Assembly: GCF_002483205.1 (NCBI RefSeq)
Contig: NZ_DLHM01000006.1
Span: 144,594-208,593, forward strand
Source: Flavihumibacter sp. UBA7668
GTDB lineage: Bacteria > Bacteroidota > Bacteroidia > Chitinophagales > Chitinophagaceae
DNA length: 64,000 nt
Direction: 5' to 3'
Each line of letters opens with the position of its first letter. Position 1 is the stretch's first letter. Positions 24,325 to 31,965 of this stretch are shown piece after piece. The translations under genes were made by a program, and so were the position numbers. The notes under the pieces were generated by a model that ran no database searches, was not told where the DNA came from, and was given only the letters and a program-made list of their open reading frames with translations.

Positions 24325-27042
24325 ATGAGAAAATCCAACAGCTATTTTGCCATGATGCTGTTGGCGCTATTCACTTCGATTGCTGCCTTTGCCCAAACCG
24401 TTACCATTACCGGAAACGTAAAAAACAGCTCGAATGCTGATGTTGTGCCAGCCGTGTCAGTAACCATCAAAGGAACCTCCATTGGTACCTTTACGGATGA
24501 CAAAGGAAACTTTAGTTTATCAACTTCCCAAAAACCCCCATTCACCTTGGTTTTTACCTCCATCGGATTTGATCTGGTGGAAGCGGTGGTGAACAATGCC
24601 ACCGATCCTGTTACCATCAGTATGAATCCTTCCAGTTCATTGGGAACAGAAGTGGTGGTATCTGCCAGTCGGGTTCCGGAAAAAATTCTGGAATCTCCGG
24701 TTTCAATTGAGCGCGTAAGTGCTGCTGCCATTCGTGTTTCCCCTGCTGCCAGTTATTACGATATTGTTGGTAGTCTGAAAGGGGTAGATATGACGACTTC
24801 TTCTCTTACTTTTAAAACACCTACCACCCGCGGTTTTGCCGGGAGTGGTAATACGCGTTTCAACCAATTGGTAGATGGAATGGATAACCAGGCGCCTGGT
24901 TTGAATTTCTCGGTTGGTGCCATCATTGGTTTGTCGGAACTGGATGTAGATAATATGGAATTGCTGCCGGGCGCTTCCTCGGCATTGTATGGTCCGGGTG
25001 GTATGAACGGAACCCTGCTTGTAAGTAGTAAAAATCCTTTCAAGTATACCGGGCTTTCCTTCCAGGCCAAAACAGGAATCATGAATACCGACAGCCGTTA
25101 CAGAGGCAGTTCGGGTTATCATAACTGGGCCGTTCGGTATGCAGAAAATATCAAGGATAAATTTGCCTATAAAATCAATGCGGAATTCATTCATGCCAAG
25201 GACTGGCTGGGTGCGGATCAGCGCAATTATATAGGCCGGCAGAGCGGCAGGGGGGCAGCTGGTCCGGGTACCCGTACTACAGATCCCAACTATGACGGAA
25301 TCAATGTCTATGGCGATGAAACCACCATTGATATCAATTCTGCCGTATTTCCGATTATTTCCCAACAGGCACCTTTTTTAGCTCCCTTTATTTCTACACT
25401 GGGATCGGATCCGATTAATGTTTCCCGTACCGGTTATAATGAATCGGATATTATTGATCCCACCACACTCAATTTCAAGTTGGGTGGTGCGTTTCATTAT
25501 AAAATCACCCCAAAACTGGAAGCGGTTTTGGCGGGTAGCTGGGGAACCGGAAATTCTGTGTATACAGGATCTGACCGCTATTCTTTCCGCGATTTCAAAA
25601 TGGGGCAGTACAAGTTGGAACTGAATGCGAAAAACTGGTTTGTTCGTACCTATACCACACAGGAAAATGCGGGACAATCCTTCAACGCTACCGTTACTGC
25701 GAGATTGCTGAACGAAGCATGGAAACCGTCCACCACCTGGTATCCTGAGTATTCGCAAACTTATCTGGCCAATTTATTAGCCGGACAGGATAACCAGAGT
25801 GCGCATAACAATGCCCGTGCCTTTGCAGATCGTGACCGTCCGGCTGCGGGTTCGCAGCAATTCAAGCAATTGTATGATCGGGTACGTTCCATTCCGATTT
25901 CCAGCGGCGGTGGATTGTTTATTGAAAAATCGGATCTCTATTTTACGGAAGCGCAGTATAATCTTTCCGACTGGACGGGTAAGTTTGCGGATATCCTGAT
26001 TGGAGGCAACTGGAGGCAGTATGTATTGAATTCGGAAGGAACGCTTTTTACAGACTCTGCAGCTCCTATCAAGATCAATGAAGTGGGTGCTTATATCCAG
26101 GCTACCCGCCGGTTGTTTAACGATGTGTTGAAACTGACGTTTTCCGGCCGATATGATAAGAATGAAAATTTTGAAGGTCGGTTTACACCGAGAGCAACTG
26201 CAGTTGTTTCAATTGCGAAGAATAATAATATCAGGTTGTCTTACCAGTCGGCTTATCGTTTCCCTTCCACCCAGCAGCAGTTTATTAACCTGAATGTGGG
26301 AGGTGGAGTGCAATTGATAGGTGGTGATAAAAGTTTCCAGAGCTTTTATCAGTTTGATCGGAATCAGCCCTATACATTATCGAATCCATCACAGCAGTAT
26401 CAATTTGAAACTTTCAAACCAGAGTCAGTTACTTCGTATGAACTGGGATATAAAGGACTGGTTGGAAACGGGAAAGTACTGATTGATGCTTATGGGTATT
26501 ATGGACGGTACAAGAATTTTATTGCACGTACCCTGATTGGACAAACTGCAACGCCGGGAGGAACACCGAATCCGGTGACGGATCGTAAATTCTCTGTTCC
26601 GGTGAATATTGAAGATGATGTTACTACTTATGGATTTGGGTTGGGGATTGATTATCGTTTTGTACGTGCCTGGACACTCAGTATGAACCTCTCCTCAGAT
26701 CGTTTGCAGGATGTACCTCCGGGATATATTGCTTTTTTCAATGCACCCAAGTATCGGTATAATGCTACCTTATCCAATACCGGATTTGGAAAGGATAAGC
26801 TGATTGGTTTCAATGTAAGTTATCGCTGGCAGGATGCGTTCTTCTATGAGGGTGATTTCGCCAATGGAGATATTGCAGCCATTCATACGGTAGATGCACA
26901 GGTGTCTTACAAGTTACCGAAAGTGAAAAGTGTGATCAAGCTGGGTGGTAATAATATCCTCAACCAGTACTACTTCAATGCAGTAGGAAACAGTTTTGTG
27001 GGTGGTTTGTACTATGTATCATTCGGGTACAACATTTATTAA
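24325..27042 (+). CDS. TonB-dependent receptor (outer membrane) with carboxypeptidase-like domain
   Basis: The protein has 905 aa with a signal peptide (MRKSNSYFAMMLLALF, cut near AFAQ), a CarboxypepD_reg domain (NVKNSSNADVVPAVSVTIKG), then a plug (VVVSASRVPEKILESP, then VDGMDNQAPGL and LPGASSALYGPGGMNG), and a barrel ending with an aromatic residue (GYNIY). The VSASRVPE stretch is a TonB-box/plug feature of vitamin B12 or siderophore-type receptors. It shares a stop/start overlap (TAATG) with the following FAS1 lipoprotein, so the two form a unit: receptor plus surface lipoprotein. Ligand unknown. Confidence 0.88.
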   Translation: MRKSNSYFAMMLLALFTSIAAFAQTVTITGNVKNSSNADVVPAVSVTIKGTSIGTFTDDKGNFSLSTSQKPPFTLVFTSIGFDLVEAVVNNATDPVTISMNPSSSLGTEVVVSASRVPEKILESPVSIERVSAAAIRVSPAASYYDIVGSLKGVDMTTSSLTFKTPTTRGFAGSGNTRFNQLVDGMDNQAPGLNFSVGAIIGLSELDVDNMELLPGASSALYGPGGMNGTLLVSSKNPFKYTGLSFQAKTGIMNTDSRYRGSSGYHNWAVRYAENIKDKFAYKINAEFIHAKDWLGADQRNYIGRQSGRGAAGPGTRTTDPNYDGINVYGDETTIDINSAVFPIISQQAPFLAPFISTLGSDPINVSRTGYNESDIIDPTTLNFKLGGAFHYKITPKLEAVLAGSWGTGNSVYTGSDRYSFRDFKMGQYKLELNAKNWFVRTYTTQENAGQSFNATVTARLLNEAWKPSTTWYPEYSQTYLANLLAGQDNQSAHNNARAFADRDRPAAGSQQFKQLYDRVRSIPISSGGGLFIEKSDLYFTEAQYNLSDWTGKFADILIGGNWRQYVLNSEGTLFTDSAAPIKINEVGAYIQATRRLFNDVLKLTFSGRYDKNENFEGRFTPRATAVVSIAKNNNIRLSYQSAYRFPSTQQQFINLNVGGGVQLIGGDKSFQSFYQFDRNQPYTLSNPSQQYQFETFKPESVTSYELGYKGLVGNGKVLIDAYGYYGRYKNFIARTLIGQTATPGGTPNPVTDRKFSVPVNIEDDVTTYGFGLGIDYRFVRAWTLSMNLSSDRLQDVPPGYIAFFNAPKYRYNATLSNTGFGKDKLIGFNVSYRWQDAFFYEGDFANGDIAAIHTVDAQVSYKLPKVKSVIKLGGNNILNQYYFNAVGNSFVGGLYYVSFGYNIY

Positions 27043-28124
27043 TGGTAAAACGATTCTCTATGCTAAGCTTACTCAAAAAATATACCGGTACGGGGTTGAT
27101 TGGCCTGGCTTTGCTGGGACAAATTACAGCCTGTAATAAAATTCCTGAAGTGGAAGAAATTGGTCCGGAGGAAACAGCCGGACAAACCATATTGGAAATC
27201 ATCAATAGTGAACCAAAATATTCAATTCTAAAAGCAGCGGTTGCAAAAGCAGGGGTGGGGGCGATATTGGGCAAACGCGATAACAACCTTACGCTATTTG
27301 CACCAGATAATGATGCGATGGCCCGTTCTAATATTTCTGAAGCGGTGATTGGTATTTTACCTGCACAGCAGCTTGCGGCGATTCTGAGTTATCATGTGAT
27401 TCCGCAGGCGGTGCCTTCTTCTGCTATACCGGGACTTCCTTTGCCCAATATTCAAATGCCAACTTTACTGCAACCGCTGGCAACCCAGCCCTTGTTTAAA
27501 ATGAGCATTTTCCCTTCGAAGCGGGCAACAGGTGCTTTTGTGAATAATATTCCGATAACTGCGGTGGATACAAGAGCGGCGAATGGGTTTATTCATGATG
27601 TGTATGCATTGGTGGCGCCACCTCAGGCAACAATGAAGGGGGTGATTGCTGCTCAGGCGGATCTTTCCTTTTTGCGTGCTGCCATCGCCCGTGCGGATGA
27701 GGGACAAACCGGATTGAACCGGATAGATTCACTGCTGAATTACCCTTTCCCGAATATTACCTTATTTGCTCCAACTGATGATGCATTCAAAGCAGCGTTG
27801 GTTTTGCTTGGTGCGCCACCAGTAGTGGAAGCTTTTGCGGGTATTCCCCCGGCAACAGTCAGGGGGATTCTGGCGTATCATGTGTTGGCTACCAATGGTA
27901 CCCCGGCTTTCCGTGTATTCAGTCCGAATCTGGTAAGTGGGACGGTAGAAACGCTGATTGGTCCGGCACCGATGCCGCAGCTAACAATTGATGCAACCAA
28001 TCCGATGGCGCCAACGGTTAAAGGTCGGATTAATCCAACAGCCTCTAATGTAGTAGCTGCCGATATTCATGCCGTGAATGGTGTTTTGCATAAAATTGAT
28101 CAGGTATTGATACCGCAGATGTGA
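27042..28124 (+). CDS. FAS1 (fasciclin) domain lipoprotein
   Basis: The protein has 360 aa. The N-terminus has a signal with lipobox (LLGQITAC), so it is a lipoprotein. Two FAS1 domains follow: domain one around residues 45-185 (NLTLFAPDNDAM, AAILSYHVIP) and domain two around residues 190-355 (NITLFAPTDDAF, GILAYHVLA, VNGVLHKIDQVLIP). FAS1 domains mediate adhesion or ligand binding at the cell surface. The start codon overlaps the stop of the TonB receptor gene (TAATG), which indicates coupled expression, and the protein may cap or assist that receptor in the way surface lipoproteins assist SusC-type transporters. This partner role is inferred. Confidence 0.87.
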   Translation: MVKRFSMLSLLKKYTGTGLIGLALLGQITACNKIPEVEEIGPEETAGQTILEIINSEPKYSILKAAVAKAGVGAILGKRDNNLTLFAPDNDAMARSNISEAVIGILPAQQLAAILSYHVIPQAVPSSAIPGLPLPNIQMPTLLQPLATQPLFKMSIFPSKRATGAFVNNIPITAVDTRAANGFIHDVYALVAPPQATMKGVIAAQADLSFLRAAIARADEGQTGLNRIDSLLNYPFPNITLFAPTDDAFKAALVLLGAPPVVEAFAGIPPATVRGILAYHVLATNGTPAFRVFSPNLVSGTVETLIGPAPMPQLTIDATNPMAPTVKGRINPTASNVVAADIHAVNGVLHKIDQVLIPQM

Positions 28125-28128
28125 TGGA

Positions 28129-28187
28129 GGTGAAACATGAAAGGTGAAAGGTGAAAGGGGATTAGGTGAAAGGTGAAAGGTGAAAAG
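28129..28187. repeat. Heptamer repeat array of the GTGAAAG type
   Basis: The unit GTGAAAG (or GGTGAAA) is repeated about seven times with breaks, directly after the stop of the FAS1 gene. The same unit occurs at 29623-29650 and, in the other orientation, at 47848-47921. Confidence 0.75.
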
Positions 28188-28254
28188 CTCCGATCACTTC
28201 TTTTAAATCTTATTTCTTCAAAATCTTACTTCCTACATCTTACTTCTCAAATAA

Positions 28255-28278
28255 AAAGGCCCTCTTGCGAGGGCCTTT
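28255..28278. terminator. Rho-independent terminator
   Basis: AAAGGCCCTC (28255-28264) and GAGGGCCTTT (28269-28278) form a perfect 10-bp stem with loop TTGC. The A-tract on the left makes it suited to the minus strand as well, so it may serve both the FAS1 gene and ychF. Confidence 0.8.
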
Positions 28279-28431
28279 GTCATGGGGAACGTTATTTTCT
28301 ATTGGGTCGATTTCAACAGCGTTGAAGGTATTGTAAATTTTGAAACAACAATGGTAAGCTTCGAATATAGTGAGGTATGAAAAAAGTTGTGATCTTTGAG
28401 TATTAAGGTTTTTTACTTTCAACTTTTTACT

Positions 28432-28461
28432 CCGTTTTAACGTCCTCAGACGTTAAAACGG
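28432..28461. other. 13-bp hairpin containing the ychF stop codon
   Basis: CCGTTTTAACGTC (28432-28444) pairs perfectly with GACGTTAAAACGG (28449-28461), loop CTCA. The stop codon of ychF (28446-28448) lies in the loop and its last codons form one arm. No U-tract follows on the minus strand. Confidence 0.7.
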
Positions 28462-29546
28462 AAGTGCATTACGTCTCCATCTTTCACTAAATATTCTTTT
28501 CCCTCGATCCGCAGTTTGCCGGCATCTCTGCAGGCCGATTCAGAGCCATAATGAATGAAATCATCATAAGCGATCACTTCGGCCTTGATGAATCCTTTTT
28601 CAAAATCGGTATGGATAACGCTGGCAGCCTGTGGGGCTTTCCATCCTTCCTGGATGGTCCAGGCGCGCACTTCCTGTACACCGGCGGTGAAATAGGTTTG
28701 CAACTGCAACAGTTTATAGGCGGCGCGGATCAGTTTGTTCAGAGCAGGTTCGGTCATTTTATATTCATCCATGAAGAGGGCGCGGTCATCCGGATCTTCC
28801 ATTTCAGCAATCTGCTGTTCGATGGAATTGTTCATGATGATTACCTGGGCACCTTCGCCGGCAACAGCGGCTTTCAATGCATCGGAATATTTGTTACCGG
28901 TATGCATGGAGGGTTCGTCCACATTGGCTACATAGAGAACGGGTTTCTCTGTGAGGAGGAATAGGTCTGCGATGGCGCTGCGATCTTCCTTGCTCAGGTT
29001 GAGTTCACGGATGTTTTTTCCCTGTTCGAGATGAGCGTAGCAGCGTTTCAGTACTTCGAATTCTGCTTTTGTTTTGGCGTCGCCGGTTTTTGCCAGCTTT
29101 TCAGCCCTTTGCAGTTTTTTCTCTACACTTTCCAGGTCTTTTAACTGTAATTCGGTATCGATGATGTCTTTATCGGAAACGGGATTGATCGGGCCTTCAT
29201 CGCGCAGGATATTTTCGTCTTCGAAACAACGGATTACGTGTACGATGGCATCCACTTCCCGTATATTGGCCAGGAATTTATTGCCCAGACCTTCTCCTTT
29301 ACTGGCACCTTTTACGAGGCCGGCAATGTCCACTATTTCGATTTGAGTTGGAACGGTACGGTTGGGTTTCACCAGTTCCGCCAGTTTATCAATCCGCTCA
29401 TCGGGAACATTCACCAGACCCATATTGGGCTCAATGGTGCAGAAGCGATAATTACTCGCTTGCGCTTTGGCACTGATACTCACTGCGTTAAAGAGGGTAG
29501 ATTTGCCCACATTCGGTAATCCGACAATTCCTGCTTGTAATCCCAT
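28446..29546 (-). CDS. ychF: Redox-regulated ATPase YchF (Obg-family P-loop protein)
   Basis: The protein has 366 aa, a universal P-loop protein that binds ATP rather than GTP. The G1 loop GLPNVGKSTLFNAVS is near residue 8, the switch region DIAGLVKGASKGEGLGNKFL follows, and the G4-like motif is NVDE, the change linked to ATP preference. A coiled-coil region is followed by a C-terminal TGS domain (YTAG-type region, then DFIHYGSESACRDAGK). Length and motifs are normal. Roles in ribosome quality and stress are described for the family. It is divergent from the SpmAB-type gene, with repeats and a perfect palindrome between. Confidence 0.97.
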   Translation of the reverse strand: MGLQAGIVGLPNVGKSTLFNAVSISAKAQASNYRFCTIEPNMGLVNVPDERIDKLAELVKPNRTVPTQIEIVDIAGLVKGASKGEGLGNKFLANIREVDAIVHVIRCFEDENILRDEGPINPVSDKDIIDTELQLKDLESVEKKLQRAEKLAKTGDAKTKAEFEVLKRCYAHLEQGKNIRELNLSKEDRSAIADLFLLTEKPVLYVANVDEPSMHTGNKYSDALKAAVAGEGAQVIIMNNSIEQQIAEMEDPDDRALFMDEYKMTEPALNKLIRAAYKLLQLQTYFTAGVQEVRAWTIQEGWKAPQAASVIHTDFEKGFIKAEVIAYDDFIHYGSESACRDAGKLRIEGKEYLVKDGDVMHFRFNV

Positions 29547-29593
29547 GCTTCCTTGTATTTACATTTTTTCGCGCCGCGAAGATAAGGAAAAGG

Positions 29594-29623
29594 ATTCACC
29601 CGCCGGGTGCCCGGCGGGTGAAT
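29594..29623. repeat. Perfect 14-bp palindrome (GC-rich hairpin)
   Basis: ATTCACCCGCCGGG (29594-29607) pairs with CCCGGCGGGTGAAT (29610-29623) across a two-base centre. It lies upstream of ychF and leads straight into a heptamer array. The core CACCCGCCGGGTG resembles the tandem unit CACCGGTCGGGTG before tRNA-Leu. Confidence 0.7.
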
Positions 29624-29717
29624 GTGAAAGGTGAAAGGTGAAAGGTGAAAATTCCTATCTTCCCATTTCAAACTTCAACTTCAAACTTCTCACTTCCCAC
29701 TTCAAACTTCAAACTTC
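29623..29717. repeat. Two adjoining heptamer arrays: GTGAAAG then ACTTCAA
   Basis: GTGAAAG is repeated four times at 29623-29650. After a short break, a second 7-bp series (ACTTCAA, ACTTCTC, ACTTCCC, ACTTCAA, ACTTCAA) runs through 29663-29717, ending six bases before the ATG of the following gene. It can be misread as an N-terminal extension of that gene. Confidence 0.75.
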
Positions 29718-29722
29718 CTCCG

Positions 29723-30961
29723 ATGGCTTTAAATATCGTCTGGATTGCTTTTTTTGTTATTGCATTTTTTGTTGCCCTGCTGAAACTGATCTTCCTAGGA
29801 GACGTGGAAATTTTCAAGCGGCTGGCGGATGGGGTGTTTGATTCGGCGAAATCATCTGTGCTGGATGTTGCCTTTCCGCTGGCAGGAACCATGGTTTTTT
29901 TCCTTGGATTGCTCAATATTGCGGAAAAAGCCGGTGCGGTGCGATTTCTTGCCCGATTTCTGAATCCGCTGATGAAACGCATTTTCCCGGAAGTGCCGAG
30001 TGGACATCCGGCACAGGGACAAATGGTGATGAATTTCTCTGCCAATTTATTGGGATTGGATAATGCTGCAACTCCATTTGGACTGAAGGCGATGGAAAGC
30101 CTGCAGCAATTAAATCCGGAGAAAGAAAAAGCCACTAATGCACAGATCATGTTTCTGGTTTTGCATACATCGGGACTTACGCTGATACCTCTTACCATAA
30201 TAGCTTATCGTGTTTCAGTTGGGTCGGTTCAACCTGCTGCCATCTTTATACCCTGTGTGATTGGTACCCTGATGACCACTCTGGCCAGTGTAATTGTGGT
30301 AAGTTTCTGGCAAAAGATCAAGTGGGATTGGGTATTGTATGCCTGGGTGCTGTCGGCGATTGCATTTGTAGGGTTATTGCTTTTTTATGTAGGCGGACTG
30401 GATACTGCCGGCAAGGAAACCTTTGGGAAGATTGTGGGAAATGTATTGCTGATGGTGATCATCCTGGGTTTTATATTGGGCGGGGTTTGGAAAAAAGTGA
30501 ATGTATTCGATGCCTTTATAGAAGGTGCGAAGGGGGGATGGGAAGTGGTGCTGAAGATCATACCATATCTGGTTGGCATGCTGGTGGGGATCCGTGTTTT
30601 CCGGGATTCCGGTGCGTTGGATTATGTAGTCCGTTTTTTCGCCTGGATCATCGGTTCGTTGGGATTTGATACCAAATTCGTAGATGCGCTGCCTGTAGCC
30701 ATCATGAAACCCTTTAGTGGGAGCGGAGCCAGAGGGATGATGCTGGATATCTTCAAAAATCCTGAACTGGGTCCGGATTCTTTTGCGGGATTAACGGCCA
30801 GTATATTTCAGGGCTCTGCCGATACCACGTTTTATATTATTGCGCTGTATTTCGGGAGTGTTGGAATCAAGAATGTACGATATTCTATCTGGGCCGGCAT
30901 GATTGCCGATTTCATTGGCGTAATTGCCGCCATCTTCATTGCCTATATCTTTTTTGCGTAA
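29723..30961 (+). CDS. Spore-maturation-protein-type (SpmA/SpmB fusion) membrane protein with nucleoside-gate domains
   Basis: The protein has 412 aa from ATG 29723 (MALNIVWIAFFV). An ATG at 29645 lies within heptamer repeats and is rejected. Two copies of the nucleoside-recognition (Gate) domain lie in tandem: the first half resembles SpmA (MNFSANLLGLDNAATPFGLKAM) and the second SpmB (MKPFSGSGARGMMLDIF, then FQGSADTTFYIIALYFG). It has about ten membrane segments. Despite the name, the protein is common in non-sporulating Bacteroidota and is presumed to be a transporter. It is followed by a large inverted repeat and converges on a DeoR gene. Confidence 0.87.
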   Translation: MALNIVWIAFFVIAFFVALLKLIFLGDVEIFKRLADGVFDSAKSSVLDVAFPLAGTMVFFLGLLNIAEKAGAVRFLARFLNPLMKRIFPEVPSGHPAQGQMVMNFSANLLGLDNAATPFGLKAMESLQQLNPEKEKATNAQIMFLVLHTSGLTLIPLTIIAYRVSVGSVQPAAIFIPCVIGTLMTTLASVIVVSFWQKIKWDWVLYAWVLSAIAFVGLLLFYVGGLDTAGKETFGKIVGNVLLMVIILGFILGGVWKKVNVFDAFIEGAKGGWEVVLKIIPYLVGMLVGIRVFRDSGALDYVVRFFAWIIGSLGFDTKFVDALPVAIMKPFSGSGARGMMLDIFKNPELGPDSFAGLTASIFQGSADTTFYIIALYFGSVGIKNVRYSIWAGMIADFIGVIAAIFIAYIFFA

Positions 30962-30974
30962 GACGTCCAAAGAC

Positions 30975-31092
30975 GTCAGACACCAGTGAGACAGGTATCA
31001 GACAGGTGTTAGGACTGTGTTCTAACACCTGTCTGATACTTCTCTAACAGCGTCTTAATATATATCTGATACCTGTCTCACTGGTGTCTGAC
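30975..31092. repeat. Long inverted repeat with two alternative pairings
   Basis: The outer arms 30975-31002 and 31065-31092 are perfect 28-bp complements. An inner pair, 30995-31012 with 31022-31039, is a perfect 18-bp complement. The two pairings share bases 30995-31002, so both stems cannot form completely at once. It sits between the convergent SpmAB-type gene (stop 30961) and DeoR gene (stop 31095) and probably also ends transcription, but no U-tract is present. Confidence 0.85.
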
Positions 31093-31094
31093 AC

Positions 31095-31844
31095 CTAAAG
31101 AATTTCAATGCCGGCTTTGGCATATTGACGTAAAAGGGGATCGTCTTTGTCCAGTTCAGTAATCAGCATATCAACCTGGTTGATATCACAGACATGCAAT
31201 GGCTGGAAAGTATTCATTTTTTCAGAGATTGTCAGGCAGATTACCTTTTGAGATGATTCAATAATCGCTTTTTTTATCATCACAACATCCCAATCATTAT
31301 CGGTTACCCCATTCTCCAGATCAATCGCATTTATGCCCAAAAAACTGATATCGGCTTTAATGCGTTTGATCTGATTGATCGCCTGTGATCCAATGGTGAT
31401 TTTAGAATTTTTGGAAACCTTATCACCAATCAGAATGATATCAATATTGGGGTGATTCATGTATTCCAAAACTGCCGGAATACTACCCGAAATAAACGTT
31501 GCTTTCAGGCCGGGGGGTAAGGCTTTAGCCAATTCCATAATGGTAGTACCACCACTGGTTAAAACAAACATACCATCCTGAATCAGGCTGGCTGCCTTTT
31601 TAGCAATCGATACTTTATTCTCCTGGGAATAGACATCAGACTTAATAAAATTGACCTGGCTAAAGGAATGCGACAGTGCACCTCCATGAACTTTGATAAG
31701 CTTACCCTCATCCGCCATCTCAAGTAAATCCCGCCGAATGGTATCCTCAGATACATTAATCTCCTGGCTTAACTGTACAGATAAGACTTTATTATGCAGG
31801 TTCACTTTCCGAAGTATATAGGCTTGTCTTTCTTTCTTTAGCAT
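31095..31844 (-). CDS. DeoR-family transcriptional regulator (copy 1)
   Basis: The protein has 249 aa. An N-terminal winged helix (residues 1-60, EINVSEDTIRRDLLEM with KVHGGAL after the wing) is followed by a DeoR C-terminal sensor domain (LTSGGTTIMELAKALP, IGSQAINQIK, FLGINAIDLENGVTDND) that binds phosphorylated sugars or similar metabolites. It is closely similar to the second DeoR protein at 38820-39572 through the whole length, including MLKKERQAYIL at the start. It lies downstream of the SusD gene on the same strand behind a terminator. The site CTAAATATTGC (31895-31905) upstream is shared with the other copy. Confidence 0.93.
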   Translation of the reverse strand: MLKKERQAYILRKVNLHNKVLSVQLSQEINVSEDTIRRDLLEMADEGKLIKVHGGALSHSFSQVNFIKSDVYSQENKVSIAKKAASLIQDGMFVLTSGGTTIMELAKALPPGLKATFISGSIPAVLEYMNHPNIDIILIGDKVSKNSKITIGSQAINQIKRIKADISFLGINAIDLENGVTDNDWDVVMIKKAIIESSQKVICLTISEKMNTFQPLHVCDINQVDMLITELDKDDPLLRQYAKAGIEIL

Positions 31845-31894
31845 GGGATGATCCGGGAATTTGCAGTTTTTTGAATGTTTTGGGGAAAAGATAC

Positions 31895-31905
31895 CTAAAT
31901 ATTGC
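31895..31905. promoter_or_regulatory. Shared motif CTAAATATTGC upstream of DeoR copy 1
   Basis: It lies 50 bases upstream of the DeoR copy 1 start and is identical to 39686-39696 upstream of DeoR copy 2. Being shared by two paralogous regulator promoters, it may be a DeoR operator or part of a common promoter. Confidence 0.4.
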
Positions 31906-31926
31906 GTTTTTTAGTTAAAATATAAG

Positions 31927-31956
31927 AAAAAAGCTGCTCTTTTGAGCAGCTTTTTT
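31927..31956. terminator. Terminator after the SusC/SusD operon
   Basis: AAAAAAGCTGCTC (31927-31939) pairs perfectly with GAGCAGCTTTTTT (31944-31956), loop TTTT. The minus-strand reading gives the stem GAGCAGC/GCTGCTC followed by a T-tract, directly after the SusD stop at 31966. Confidence 0.9.
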
Positions 31957-31965
31957 CAGAGGAAT

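Larger units (their letters stand above)
28125..28445. other. Intergenic region with heptamer repeats and terminator
   Basis: The 320 bases between the FAS1 gene and ychF hold the heptamer array (28129-28187), a terminator (28255-28278), a copy of the motif agtaaaaagttgaaagta (minus strand, about 28411-28431) and the hairpin over the ychF stop. No gene is seen. Confidence 0.6.

Noticed and set aside
28411..28445. Terminator for ychF formed by the hairpin over its stop
   Set aside because: No U-tract follows the hairpin on the minus strand; the terminator at 28255-28278 is a better candidate.
29645..29722. N-terminal extension of the SpmAB-type protein
   Set aside because: The extra codons are read from ACTTCAA and GTGAAAG repeats and have no similarity to the family; ATG 29723 directly precedes the first membrane segment.
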